Source of the DNA: Paludibacteraceae bacterium
GTDB taxonomy: Bacteria > Bacteroidota > Bacteroidia > Bacteroidales > Paludibacteraceae
Direction: 5' to 3'
Assembly: GCA_018056165.1 (NCBI GenBank)
Contig: JAGPGD010000007.1
Span: 1 to 64,000, forward strand
Length of the DNA stretch: 64,000 nucleotides
This document shows positions 47,137 to 55,946 of this stretch, one piece after another. A program made the position numbers and the translations under genes. The notes beneath the pieces were generated by a model. The model searched no databases. It was given only the letters and a program-made list of their open reading frames with translations, and was not told the origin of the DNA. The first letter of the stretch is position 1, and each line of letters starts with the position of its first letter.

Positions 47137-48585
47137 TTACAAACTATCGCCAAAATCTTCCTTAAATTTTGTCATAAGTTTTTGTGGCCAATCATTTACC
47201 GGCTCAAGACCTCCCATAAAGAAACGAAGTACGGGTGGCTCATAAACAAATCGAAGTCCACCGATGAGCTCACGATTATCGTACAGCCAATTCACGCGGT
47301 CCTCGACATATTTTATTTGGGATAGTGTGAACACGCGTCGTGGAATAGCTAAACGCAACAATTCCATATCAGCATAGGTTTCATTACCATATTCGTCACG
47401 CTGATTCGAGATAGTTCCCCGTTCCATTCCCCGAATTCCTGAAATCAGAAAAAGTGCCGCGGCAAGTGATCCGGCAGGATATTCTTTTTGTGGAATGTGT
47501 GCACATATCTGCATCGCATCCAAATGAACACCGAGTACGCCGGCTGGTTTTATGACTGGAATGCCTTTCTCATCAAGTGCTTGTACAAGATACTTAATGA
47601 AATTAGGACTTTGACAGATAATTGTTTCATCCAATGTTTCATACAGTCCAACTGCCATAGCTTCCATTTCGCGTACTGACATGCCGCCGTAGGTGAGAAA
47701 TCCTTCAAAAAGCGGAATCAGCGCTTCCAATTCGTGATAAATTTCATCGCTGTTTGTACATATTCCACCACCGCGTGATGAACTGAGTTTACGAGCCGAA
47801 AAATATACCAAATCAGCTAAACCGGTCATGGTTTTTATTATTTCACCTAATGAAGCATCTTTAAATTCTTCCTCACGCTGCTTCACCAGATAAGCATTTT
47901 CGCCAATCAGGCTTGCGTCGAGCACAAGTCGAATCTTATATTTGTCGGCTATAGCTCTCACATCACGTAAATTTTGTACTGAAAAAGGTTGTCCTCCAAT
48001 CAAATTGGTAGATGCTTCCATGCGAATGAACGGGATATTTTCTGGTCCATGTAGTTGAATAATTTCTTCCAATTTTTCGAGATTCATATTTCCTTTGAAA
48101 GGATGCGAAGAATCAATCACATAAGCTTCATTATAAAGCAGTTCGGCAATTTTCCCACCATATTGGGTGATATGTGCCATTGCTGTGGTAAAATGGTAGT
48201 TCATTGGTATGATGCTTCCTTTTTTTACATAAGCGTATGAAATAATGTTTTCGGCTGCACGACCTTGATGAACAGGTAGATAATATTTTTTATCCAAAAC
48301 ATCCTGAACAGCTTTCAACAGCCTGTAAAAACTCTGGGATCCAGCATAAGCGTCATCAGCCTGCATCATAGCAGCCATTTGATTATCGCTCATAGCATTG
48401 GTGCCACTATCGGTTAGCATATCCAAAAAAACGTCTTTGGTGTTCAACCTGAAGGTGTTATATCCCCCTTCCTGCAAAGCTTCCAAACGTCTTTCGATTG
48501 GCACAAGATGTAATTTCTGCACTATTCTTACTTTGTGTAATTCGAGAGGAATGTTTTCGCCTTTGTAAAATTTGATTTCTTGCAT
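47137..48585 (-). CDS. Divergent tyrosine phenol-lyase/tryptophanase-like beta-eliminating lyase
   Basis: A 482-residue PLP enzyme of the tyrosine phenol-lyase (TPL)/tryptophanase family, which splits aromatic amino acids into phenol or indole, pyruvate and ammonia. Specificity residues look TPL-like: Thr133 (MNYHFTTAM) in the place of TPL Thr124 and Arg389 (GMERG) in the place of TPL Arg381, where tryptophanases have Asp and Ile. The PLP lysine is kept (Lys266 in SARKLSSS), as are Tyr80, Arg109 in HQGRAAEN, Asp223 and the IPRR carboxylate block. But the Arg after Asp214 in TPL is Leu226 here, and the usual GGHA block is AGVLGVH. It is therefore an unusual member; substrate uncertain. It is monocistronic and flanked by gene-poor DNA. 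Confidence 0.8.
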   Translation of the reverse strand: MQEIKFYKGENIPLELHKVRIVQKLHLVPIERRLEALQEGGYNTFRLNTKDVFLDMLTDSGTNAMSDNQMAAMMQADDAYAGSQSFYRLLKAVQDVLDKKYYLPVHQGRAAENIISYAYVKKGSIIPMNYHFTTAMAHITQYGGKIAELLYNEAYVIDSSHPFKGNMNLEKLEEIIQLHGPENIPFIRMEASTNLIGGQPFSVQNLRDVRAIADKYKIRLVLDASLIGENAYLVKQREEEFKDASLGEIIKTMTGLADLVYFSARKLSSSRGGGICTNSDEIYHELEALIPLFEGFLTYGGMSVREMEAMAVGLYETLDETIICQSPNFIKYLVQALDEKGIPVIKPAGVLGVHLDAMQICAHIPQKEYPAGSLAAALFLISGIRGMERGTISNQRDEYGNETYADMELLRLAIPRRVFTLSQIKYVEDRVNWLYDNRELIGGLRFVYEPPVLRFFMGGLEPVNDWPQKLMTKFKEDFGDSL

Positions 48586-48676
48586 GATAAAAATGATTAA
48601 TAATATAGAAGTTAATTTATTTAATATAAAACAGTAGTATTCTAAAAAGTGTGTAAAGAATAATTTTAATTGAATG

Positions 48677-48684
48677 CAAAATTA
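48677..48684 (-). promoter_or_regulatory. Candidate -7 box of the TPL-like gene
   Basis: On the minus strand TAATTTTG fits TAnnTTTG, about 90 bases before the start codon. No -33 TTG at the usual spacing. Confidence 0.35.
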
Positions 48685-48881
48685 GTCATTTTCCCATTGA
48701 AATTTCATCATTTCATAAATAAGATGAGGAACAGCTTAATTTGCAATTTCTCTATCCTTTCATTTTGTGCTTTTTATTTGATTTTCCACGTTTTTTGAAA
48801 CGTTTTTTGTGTCGGACAACAATAAATGTGGGATTTACTCAAACACGCTACATATTTTTTATCTTATCATAAAAAGTAAGC

Positions 48882-48930
48882 AAAAAACGGTCAACTTTTT
48901 TCAGGACGTGACATTAACAATTCAAAACTC
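48882..48930 (-). repeat. Dispersed repeat sharing GTTGACCGTTTTTT, copy 1
   Basis: On the minus strand: GAGTTTTGA (48930-48922), GTTAATG (48918-48912), GTTGACCGTTTTTT (48895-48882). The same three blocks occur in order on the plus strand before the TlpA-like gene. Confidence 0.5.
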
Positions 48931-48950
48931 CCAACCTCGCAACTTTTCAA

Positions 48951-50069
48951 TTATTTTTTCTGTTTATTTTTCTGGATAATCTCTACTTTTTTGGTTTTTG
49001 CCATTGTTGCATTTCTAATGTTCGTATTTTTTACTACCTTTTCTGCCAGTTCACGAAAAACAGTAGAAAGAATACTATTTTCATTCAGGGCAAGTGGCTC
49101 ACCTGCATCACTTGATACTCTGATACTTTCTACTATAGGTATTTGTGCCAAAAGAGGAATGTTGAATTCTTCTGCTAACTTTTTTCCTCCTTCTTTTCCA
49201 AAAATATAATACTTATTTTGTGGCAATTCAGCAGGCGTAAACCACGACATATTTTCGACCAGTCCCAGAAGTGGCACATTGATTTTTTCGTCCCGAAACA
49301 TATTTATAGCTTTCCGTGCATCGGTCAATGCTACTTCTTGAGGGGTGGTAACAACAATTGCTCCAGTAATTCCTATTGTTTGTACCAAAGTTAAGTGAAT
49401 ATCACTGGTTCCAGGCGGTAAATCCATGATGAAATAATCCAATTCTCCCCAATAAGTATCTGTAATAAGCTGATTAAGAGCATTACTTGCCATCATGCCT
49501 CTCCAAATCAACGGACTTTCAGGATCAATAAAAAAGCCTATAGAAAGAATTTTTACTCCATATTTCTCAACTGGAATAATCATATCTTTCCCATTAATAT
49601 TTTCTAAGAAAGGACGAGCATCTTCAATTCCAAACATTTTAGGAATAGAAGGACCGTAAATATCGGCATCCAATAAACCCACTTTGTAACCTAAAGAAGC
49701 AAGAGCAGCCGCTAAATTCGCTGCTATAGTTGATTTCCCTACACCACCCTTCCCAGAAAAAACGGCAATAATATTTTCTACTTCTGGCAAAACGGGAGCT
49801 GGTTTGGGTACTTCTTTGGTAATCGGTGTAATGTTGCCTTTGATATCCACTTCTGGCGAAACATAAGTTAAAATAGCTTGTTCAGCAGCTTTCACAACTG
49901 ATTTTATAAAGGGATCGTTCGGTTTATCAAAAATCAGCGAAAAACTGACTTTGTTCCCTTCAATACGAATATTATCCTGTACCATCTCGAGAGAAACAAT
50001 GTCTTTCCCTTTTCCAGGATATTTTACATGACTTAATGCGTCAAGAATTAACTTTGGGTAAATTTCCAT
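48951..50069 (-). CDS. Mrp/NBP35-family iron-sulfur carrier ATPase
   Basis: A P-loop ATPase that carries iron-sulfur clusters to target proteins. Residues about 5-80 form a MIP18/DUF59-type domain (ILDALSHVKYPGKGKDIVSL). The deviant Walker A is FSGKGGVGKSTIAANLA near residue 105. Walker B is FIMDLPPGTSDIHLTL. The cluster-binding CxxC of E. coli Mrp is missing: after ENMSWFTP the sequence runs AELPQNKYYIFGKEGG. Other Bacteroidota Mrp proteins appear to share this. It closes the holB-ricT-gldH-trmB operon, 46 bases after trmB. Confidence 0.92.
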   Translation of the reverse strand: MEIYPKLILDALSHVKYPGKGKDIVSLEMVQDNIRIEGNKVSFSLIFDKPNDPFIKSVVKAAEQAILTYVSPEVDIKGNITPITKEVPKPAPVLPEVENIIAVFSGKGGVGKSTIAANLAAALASLGYKVGLLDADIYGPSIPKMFGIEDARPFLENINGKDMIIPVEKYGVKILSIGFFIDPESPLIWRGMMASNALNQLITDTYWGELDYFIMDLPPGTSDIHLTLVQTIGITGAIVVTTPQEVALTDARKAINMFRDEKINVPLLGLVENMSWFTPAELPQNKYYIFGKEGGKKLAEEFNIPLLAQIPIVESIRVSSDAGEPLALNENSILSTVFRELAEKVVKNTNIRNATMAKTKKVEIIQKNKQKK

Positions 50070-50115
50070 AATTGAATTTGAATAATGTTGACCTGATTAA
50101 TGTAAAATACATAAA

Positions 50116-50859
50116 CTAATTTTTGTTTCTACCAAAGCTTCTATATGTATCACGTTCAATTTCAATATCAGGCTCAAAAAATGTTTCTCTTTTTTCTAAA
50201 TTGAATTGTAAGTATTTAATTTTTAATCCTCTTTCTATCCATTGTGACTCATAAAAGGTTTGAATTTTAAGAGCAGGATCATTGTTGTCAGAATTATAAA
50301 CATCTTCTGTTATATATCTTACAGGATAATGATTAATTTTTACCATTTCACAAGTATAAGTAAACATAAAATTGCTGTCGGTCTTTAAATGAATAAGTCC
50401 ACTAGGTTTTACAAATTGCTGATAAATTTTCATAAAATGAGTAGAAGTCAACCTTTTTCGAACTTTTTTCATTTGGGGATCGGGAAAAGGCAACCAGATT
50501 TCACTTACTTCGTTCTCGCCAAAAAAATAATGAACAGCTTCAATGTTGGTTCGTAAAAAAGCCACATTTTTCATTTGCTTTTCAAACGAATATTTTGCAC
50601 CTGTCCACATTCGTGCTCCTTTGATATCAATGCCAATGATATTTTTTTCAGGATAAAGTTCTGCCAATCCAATGGTGTATTCTCCTTTCCCGCAACCCAA
50701 TTCGAGAATAATGGGAAAATCATTTTGAAAAAAATCCTTGTTCCATTTTCCTTTTAAATTGAATTCGGTATCACTTCGGTAAAAAGGGTAAGCAGGAAAT
50801 TGAAAAACATGAGGAAATGAATTCATATCCGCAAATTTCGATAATTTATTTCTGCTCAC
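50116..50859 (-). CDS. trmB: tRNA (guanine-N7)-methyltransferase
   Basis: Methylates G46 of tRNA with S-adenosylmethionine. The SAM motif is [18 protein letters not shown]. The catalytic-region blocks are [16 protein letters not shown] and [13 protein letters not shown] choose the GTG at 50859, one base after the gldH stop codon. It gives [19 protein letters not shown], which is the normal start in Bacteroidales, and 247 residues. The open frame extends back to a TTG (50895) inside gldH, but that part is not TrmB-like. The tight spacing suggests translational coupling. Confidence 0.92.
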   Translation of the reverse strand: MSRNKLSKFADMNSFPHVFQFPAYPFYRSDTEFNLKGKWNKDFFQNDFPIILELGCGKGEYTIGLAELYPEKNIIGIDIKGARMWTGAKYSFEKQMKNVAFLRTNIEAVHYFFGENEVSEIWLPFPDPQMKKVRKRLTSTHFMKIYQQFVKPSGLIHLKTDSNFMFTYTCEMVKINHYPVRYITEDVYNSDNNDPALKIQTFYESQWIERGLKIKYLQFNLEKRETFFEPDIEIERDTYRSFGRNKN

Positions 50860-50860
50860 T

Positions 50861-51358
50861 TTAATTGTGTTTTTTGGGTGAAGAAATTTTTTCAACTTTC
50901 AGCCCAATATTGCTGATGCCCGGAAGTACTTCATTTCTCATTCCCTGAATAATTTGAAAAGTATAAGTGCCACTTTGTTTAAAACACTCATTTTGCTTGT
51001 ATAAGACAGGCATTTCAAAAACATTGCCTACACCGGAGCCAAGCCATTTTCCATGAATATCAGCCAAATAGCATTCTATCGTGTCTTTGATAGGCAACGT
51101 ACTATGTGGTGGTTGAATGTTAAGAAAAAGCCATAAGTTCTGATAAGGATATTCCCCTCTATTACGGATGTTTATATAGATATTATAAAGTGAAGAAGTG
51201 TCTGTGATATTTACTTGAAAAGTCAGAACACTGTCTTTATTCCAGCCTTGTGGAGGTAAAGTTTTGTATTCCAGAAAAGTTTCATGATGAACGCAAGCTG
51301 TTCCTATTATTCCTACAAAAAAGAAAATTATAAGTTTACTTATCTTCTTTATTTTCAT
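50861..51358 (-). CDS. gldH: Gliding-motility lipoprotein GldH
   Basis: A 165-residue lipoprotein of the GldH family, needed for gliding in Flavobacteria but present in many non-gliding Bacteroidota. The lipobox is in [10 protein letters not shown], giving a lipidated Cys22. The core reads [32 protein letters not shown], here best described by its block [17 protein letters not shown] and the following [13 protein letters not shown]. It overlaps the end of ricT by 23 bases. Together with the sorting-tail protein at 11252 it points to a type IX secretion background. Confidence 0.9.
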   Translation of the reverse strand: MKIKKISKLIIFFFVGIIGTACVHHETFLEYKTLPPQGWNKDSVLTFQVNITDTSSLYNIYINIRNRGEYPYQNLWLFLNIQPPHSTLPIKDTIECYLADIHGKWLGSGVGNVFEMPVLYKQNECFKQSGTYTFQIIQGMRNEVLPGISNIGLKVEKISSPKKHN

Positions 51359-52535
51359 TTGTTCTATTGTTTTCTGTGTTTTTTCTCAACTTTAGTGACT
51401 GATTAGTTGAATTTGCCTGCTTTTTTTTATTTTTTCCTTTATTTTTATGCTGATGATAATTTCTTTTTTCGTCAAAGCGAGTAATATTATCTTGGCATAC
51501 ATAATTTTCTGTATTTTGCTCTTGTTGAGCTATTTCTTCGGATACTTGGTCTTCCAATTTGTCAGGTTTAATGCCTTGCTTATTGAGAGCTATGACTTCT
51601 TTTGCTCGTTGAACTGAAATAGTAATGAGGTTAGCCCCCATATTTTGAGCAGTGGAATAAGATATTAATCCTTTAAACACATCGGTTTTAAAATGAAAAT
51701 AAGTATTGTCTAAGGTTTCCAATTGAATTTCTTTTGAAGGGAAATCTTTTATGGCATCCTGATAAGAGTCGAGTTCGTAATTCATACAACATTTCAACTT
51801 ACAACACTGACCTGCCAATTTTTGTGGATTTAACGACAGGTCTTGACAACGGGCAGAGCTTGTGACTACTGAATTAAAATTAGTCATCCAGCTCGCACAA
51901 CACAATTCTCGTCCGCAGGGACCAATTCCGCCAATGCGTCCAGCTTCCTGACGAGCTCCGATTTGTTTCATTTCAATACGCACGTGAAAAGTTTCGGCAA
52001 AAACTTTTATTAATTCTCTGAAATCTACGCGTTCATCAGCAATGTAATAAAAAATAGCTTTACTGCCATCTCCCTGATATTCTACGTCGCCAATTTTCAT
52101 TTTCAGATTCATCTTTTCAGCAATCTGACGGGCTTTAATCATGGTACTGTGTTCCTTATTTTTGGCTTCCTTGTATTTTTCAAGGTCGGTTTCTTTCGCT
52201 TTTCGATAAATACGCTTAATTTCTATTTTCTCAGGATCAATTTTATTTTTTTTCATTTGCAGTAACACCAGCTTTCCAACCAGTGTAACTTCTCCTATAT
52301 CATGGCCGGGAGAAGCTTCTACTGCCACCATATCTCCTTTTTCCAATGGAATTTTATTGCTGTTCAGATAATAACCTTTTCGTGTGTTTTTAAATTGAAC
52401 TTCAACAAAATCAGTTTCTTTTACTGACTCAGGAAGATCACACATCCAGTCAATTGCACTCAATTTGAGGGCACTGGTACGGTGACATCCTTTTTTGTTA
52501 ATATTATAGCCACCAATATCTAATTTGTATTTCAT
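51336..52535 (-). CDS. PSP1-domain protein, RicT-like
   Basis: A 399-residue protein of the PSP1 (RicT/YaaT) family. In Bacillus the RicT protein acts in a complex with an iron-sulfur cluster that guides RNase Y; the role in Bacteroidota is less clear. The signature EVQFKNTRKGYY near residue 47 and GDMVAVEASPGHDIG are present. Cysteine clusters are CGRELCCASWMTNF and GQCCKLKCCMNYE. The last 80 residues are low-complexity, rich in Lys, Asn and Gln. It lies between holB and gldH, an order conserved in the phylum. Confidence 0.9.
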   Translation of the reverse strand: MKYKLDIGGYNINKKGCHRTSALKLSAIDWMCDLPESVKETDFVEVQFKNTRKGYYLNSNKIPLEKGDMVAVEASPGHDIGEVTLVGKLVLLQMKKNKIDPEKIEIKRIYRKAKETDLEKYKEAKNKEHSTMIKARQIAEKMNLKMKIGDVEYQGDGSKAIFYYIADERVDFRELIKVFAETFHVRIEMKQIGARQEAGRIGGIGPCGRELCCASWMTNFNSVVTSSARCQDLSLNPQKLAGQCCKLKCCMNYELDSYQDAIKDFPSKEIQLETLDNTYFHFKTDVFKGLISYSTAQNMGANLITISVQRAKEVIALNKQGIKPDKLEDQVSEEIAQQEQNTENYVCQDNITRFDEKRNYHQHKNKGKNKKKQANSTNQSLKLRKNTENNRTNENKEDK

Positions 52536-52606
52536 ATCTAAAATAAACTAAAAACAAGAATTTATTAAAAAATATCTTTTTGAAAATGCCAATGTGAAAT
52601 TACAAT

Positions 52607-53761
52607 TTATTTTTTCAACAGCATAACTACTTTCATTAGCAAATCAAAAAATACCATTTTAGGATTTACATTACGTTCAATATGATTTTCTGCTAAAGCA
52701 AATTCATTCATCAACTCCTCAACATTTCGTTCGTTGATGAAAGGTGAAAAACCCGATGAAAAATCTTTTTCAAAGGAAGTCATGTAATTCAATGCAGGTT
52801 CATTCAGGTTAAAAATAAAATTTTCACGAATCATTCTTTGAGCATAAGTCAGAAAATTTTTCTGTCGTTCCCTTCCGCCATTCGACGTAGTAGCCATTTC
52901 TTCTGCCCAATTTTTCAAGCTTTTCAAAGCAGCATAATCTTTTTTATTCCCTAACTTCCAGGCTAAACGCATAATCTTCACAAAATGTTCAAAATTCTGC
53001 TTATTAATATCGTCTTCATTCAAATAGGATAATGCTTTCAAATAACTTCCTTCTGAAATCTGAGCTACATTAAAAGCTTCTTCTTCAGCAATATGTTCGT
53101 TTTTTATCAATCCTTCAATAATTTCTTCTTTATTTAAACGTGGTATCTGAATTTGCTGGGTTCGCGATAAAATAGTAGGAATTATTTTATCAGGCGAATT
53201 TGAAACCAAAAGAAAAACGGTTTTTTCAGGTGGTTCTTCGAGAATTTTCAATAATTTATTGGCAGTTTCAAGATTCATTCTTTCTGGCAGCCAGATAATC
53301 ATTACTTTATATTCAGCTTCGTAAGTTTTTAAATTTAATTTCCTGATGATTTCTTCACTTTCGCTGGTATAAATCATTCCTTGCTTGTTCTCACTACCTA
53401 TTTTAGCGTACCATTCATTTTCACTGAAGTAAGGATTGTCCACTACCATTTTCCGAAATTGTGCTATGTAATCATCACAAACCACTAATTTTTTTTTCTC
53501 TTGTTTGATGATAGGAAATACCAGATGTAAATCAGGATGAGTGAGTTTTTGATATTTAATGCAGGAAGGACACACGCCGCAAGCATCTGTTTCGGTTTTG
53601 TTTTCGCAGCAAATATATTGAGCATAAGCCAAAGCCAATGCAAATTTACCAATACCTTCAGGTCCACATAGCATTTGAGCATGAGGAATACGCTGTTCAT
53701 TAACGCTCTGGAGAAGTCTTTCTTTTATTTTCTTTTGACCGATGATTTGAGAAAACAACAT
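52607..53761 (-). CDS. holB: DNA polymerase III delta' subunit
   Basis: A clamp-loader subunit that opens the sliding clamp at replication forks. The AAA+ start is IIGQKKIKERLLQSVNEQRIPHAQ-type, with CGPEGIGKFALALAYAQ in place of a full Walker A, as usual for delta'. The zinc site is formed by cysteines in CCENKTETDACGVCPSC. Sensor 1 lies in IPTILSRTQQIQIPRL (SRTQ). Its 384 residues match Bacteroidota. It is the first gene of the operon running through ricT, gldH, trmB and mrp. Confidence 0.92.
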   Translation of the reverse strand: MLFSQIIGQKKIKERLLQSVNEQRIPHAQMLCGPEGIGKFALALAYAQYICCENKTETDACGVCPSCIKYQKLTHPDLHLVFPIIKQEKKKLVVCDDYIAQFRKMVVDNPYFSENEWYAKIGSENKQGMIYTSESEEIIRKLNLKTYEAEYKVMIIWLPERMNLETANKLLKILEEPPEKTVFLLVSNSPDKIIPTILSRTQQIQIPRLNKEEIIEGLIKNEHIAEEEAFNVAQISEGSYLKALSYLNEDDINKQNFEHFVKIMRLAWKLGNKKDYAALKSLKNWAEEMATTSNGGRERQKNFLTYAQRMIRENFIFNLNEPALNYMTSFEKDFSSGFSPFINERNVEELMNEFALAENHIERNVNPKMVFFDLLMKVVMLLKK

Positions 53762-53793
53762 AATAAAGATTTGAAAATATCCTCTATAAAATG

Positions 53794-53801
53794 CAAATTT
53801 A
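53794..53801 (-). promoter_or_regulatory. Candidate -7 box of the holB operon
   Basis: On the minus strand TAAATTTG fits TAnnTTTG, 33 bases before the holB start codon. No -33 TTG at the usual spacing. Confidence 0.45.
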
Positions 53802-53938
53802 CAAGATAATTTTCAATTTTCATTCGATTATGAGAGGTTAAAAAATACTTTATGCTGAGTTGGTTCATATATTTTTGCAAAATAATCTCTTTCGATTTCT
53901 TTTAAACTGGATTCATTTTATCCAAAAATTTTTTTCAT

Positions 53939-53970
53939 AAAAAAACCGTCGACGAAGAAACCGCCGACGG
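53939..53970 (-). terminator. Terminator of the outer-membrane barrel gene
   Basis: CCGTCG (53946-53951) pairs with CGACGG (53965-53970), and two more C-G pairs lie beyond one mismatch. On the minus strand it is followed by TTTTTTT. It stands 40 bases past the stop codon. Confidence 0.75.
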
Positions 53971-54010
53971 GAATGTTAAAAATTACTTGTTAAATTTCTA
54001 TACAATTTTT

Positions 54011-54628
54011 CTATAAAACAAAAGCAACAGAAGCTTTTAGTTCATCACGCGTCAGACTGTAATTATCACTGTTGTTCGTGTCCAGCAATCCCCAATCATA
54101 ACTCAACCGAAATTGCAAGTTCTGTAATTTAATGCCGGCACCTACACCCATTTGAATATCAAAGCGGGATTGACGACTGTCTCCATTATCATCGGTTTTG
54201 TAATAATCAATAGGTTCAAGAGATTTTGAATCAACTTTTATGGTTGTTTTTTTACTGATGCCAACATTAAAACTTGGACCTCCAAATACAAAAACACCAA
54301 CAGGTGAACCGGTAGGAATAGTGAATGCAAGATGTACGGGAATATCAACAGAATGAAAAGTAGTAGTCATTTTTGTTTTTATTAAATTAAAAGTTTTTGT
54401 TCCTGTCTGATAATTATAGAACAAACCGTACCGCAAACTGAAAGGTCCCTGAATTCTTAGTTCTGCTATTGGACCAACATGAAAACCATTCAGGTTTGAC
54501 AGGGTATCACCTTCACCAATAAAAGTAGTAGAATTGCTGTAACCTGCTTGCACACCAAAACCTTGTGCATTTAAACTTGAAGCAGCGATAATCGCTAAAG
54601 ATGCCAACAAAAATTTCACTTTTTTCAT
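54011..54628 (-). CDS. Outer-membrane beta-barrel protein
   Basis: A 205-residue predicted outer-membrane barrel. Signal peptide MKKVKFLLASLAIIAASSLNA, then QGFGVQAGYSNSTTFIGEG. Strand patterns with Gly and aromatics recur (FSLRYGLFYNYQTGTKTF, VGVFVFGGPSFNVGIS, FRLSYDWGLLDTNN). The end, LKASVAFVL, is strand-like. It is of the same type as the barrels at 4359 and 28458. Monocistronic with a clear terminator. Function unknown. Confidence 0.78.
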   Translation of the reverse strand: MKKVKFLLASLAIIAASSLNAQGFGVQAGYSNSTTFIGEGDTLSNLNGFHVGPIAELRIQGPFSLRYGLFYNYQTGTKTFNLIKTKMTTTFHSVDIPVHLAFTIPTGSPVGVFVFGGPSFNVGISKKTTIKVDSKSLEPIDYYKTDDNGDSRQSRFDIQMGVGAGIKLQNLQFRLSYDWGLLDTNNSDNYSLTRDELKASVAFVL

Positions 54629-54776
54629 TTGCTTTGTTTTTTAAAAGTTAATGTTAAAAATGTTTATTCCTGGAAAGATACAAAAAATATACCGTTCTTT
54701 ATAAATAGAAAAGTACTCGATGAAAAATTAATGATTATCAGTATATAACTCGGCAATTGAATATTTGTTCATTCTT

Positions 54777-55784
54777 TTATTTCTTGGAAAGAGGGAACCA
54801 CTGACATTGCTTTAAGTCATGAATAATATTGTTCATTGTTTCGTCAATTTCAGGATCGATTGGTTGATGAATGGTATTTTCTTTGAACCAACTTATAATT
54901 TCTTTGGCTCCTTCACGGAAAGAAACTTGTGGATGGAATTCAGGAACAAACTTTTTGATTTTCGAATTGTCAAATATCATACTGTGCGATTTGTCACCAA
55001 GTAACCCATCACCCATTTCTTGATTATATTTTGCAATAATTTCTGAGGGAACATGCACCAACTGAGGTTTTACGCCCAATTCATTTGCTATAATTTCATA
55101 AATAGCATTCCAACTAAGCCATTCATCAGAAGTAATATGAAAAGCCTCGTGAATAGCATCCATATTCCCAAGTAAACCTATTACTCCTACTGCAAAATCT
55201 TTATTATAAGTTAGTGTCCAGATGGAAGTTCCATCCCCGTGAACAATCACCGGTTCGCCTTTCAACATTCTATGCAGAACCGTATAACCACCAATTAAAG
55301 GAACGGTTGTTTTTCCATAAGTATGTGAAGGACGGATAATGGTGTAAGGAAAACCTGATTTTTGATATTCTTCTACCAATAATTTTTCACAGGCAATTTT
55401 CTTCCTCGAATATTCCCAATAAGGGTTGTATAGCGGTGTCTCTTCTATAATGGGAAGTTTTTCAGGCGGTTTTTGATAAGCTGAGGCAGTGCTTATAAAT
55501 ACATACTGATGCGTTTTATCCTTAAAAAGTTGAATATCATTCAGAATATCTGTCGGTTCATAAGCAATAAAATCAACCACACTGTCAAAAGTCATTTCTC
55601 TGAGTGATTCTGCCACTTTTTTCGTGTCGTGAATGTCAGCAATAATAGTTTTTACTTTTTTAGTTGACTGTATTTCTTGTGTTAATCCTCTGTTTAAGTG
55701 ATAAACTTCTATTCCTTTATTAATAGCTATCTCTGTGCAGGCTGAGCTTAAATTCCCTGTTCCACCTATAAATAAGACTTTCAT
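54777..55784 (-). CDS. NAD-dependent epimerase/dehydratase-family protein
   Basis: A 335-residue extended short-chain dehydrogenase. The Rossmann motif is LFIGGTGNLSSACTEIA. The YxxxK pair lies in NPYWEYSRKKIACEKLL, and a Ser-Thr pair stands in VFISTASAYQKP. It resembles nucleotide-sugar epimerases or the plant chloroplast CSP41 group more than GalE. Substrate unknown. It is divergent from sufS and 150 bases upstream of the barrel gene. Confidence 0.78.
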   Translation of the reverse strand: MKVLFIGGTGNLSSACTEIAINKGIEVYHLNRGLTQEIQSTKKVKTIIADIHDTKKVAESLREMTFDSVVDFIAYEPTDILNDIQLFKDKTHQYVFISTASAYQKPPEKLPIIEETPLYNPYWEYSRKKIACEKLLVEEYQKSGFPYTIIRPSHTYGKTTVPLIGGYTVLHRMLKGEPVIVHGDGTSIWTLTYNKDFAVGVIGLLGNMDAIHEAFHITSDEWLSWNAIYEIIANELGVKPQLVHVPSEIIAKYNQEMGDGLLGDKSHSMIFDNSKIKKFVPEFHPQVSFREGAKEIISWFKENTIHQPIDPEIDETMNNIIHDLKQCQWFPLSKK

Positions 55785-55904
55785 AAGCGATTATTTTTAT
55801 ATTTCTGAAAATTATTACAATTAATATAACTTGCTTTTGTAATAAAGAGATAAAGAAAACCAAAAGCTACACGACAAATTTATAAGCTTTTCTTCATTTT
55901 TTTG

Positions 55905-55912
55905 TACTTTTG
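55905..55912 (+). promoter_or_regulatory. Candidate -7 box of sufS-sufE
   Basis: TACTTTTG fits TAnnTTTG. It overlaps the upstream TTG (55902) of the sufS frame, which argues that the real start is the ATG at 55947. Confidence 0.45.
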
Positions 55913-55946
55913 CAAATTAAAATCATTAAAAATTTATTTCTATCTC

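Larger units (their letters stand above)
48586..48950. other. Gene-free stretch upstream of the TPL-like gene
   Basis: 365 bases between two minus-strand genes, with no plausible ORF. The half near the TPL-like gene holds its -7 box. The far half (48882-48930) carries, on the minus strand, GAGTTTTGA, GTTAATG and GTTGACCGTTTTTT, which recur in the same order at 57662-57716. Confidence 0.5.

Noticed and set aside
50860-50895. TTG start for TrmB inside gldH
   Set aside because: The residues [12 protein letters not shown] are not TrmB-like; the GTG at 50859 gives the normal Bacteroidales N-terminus.
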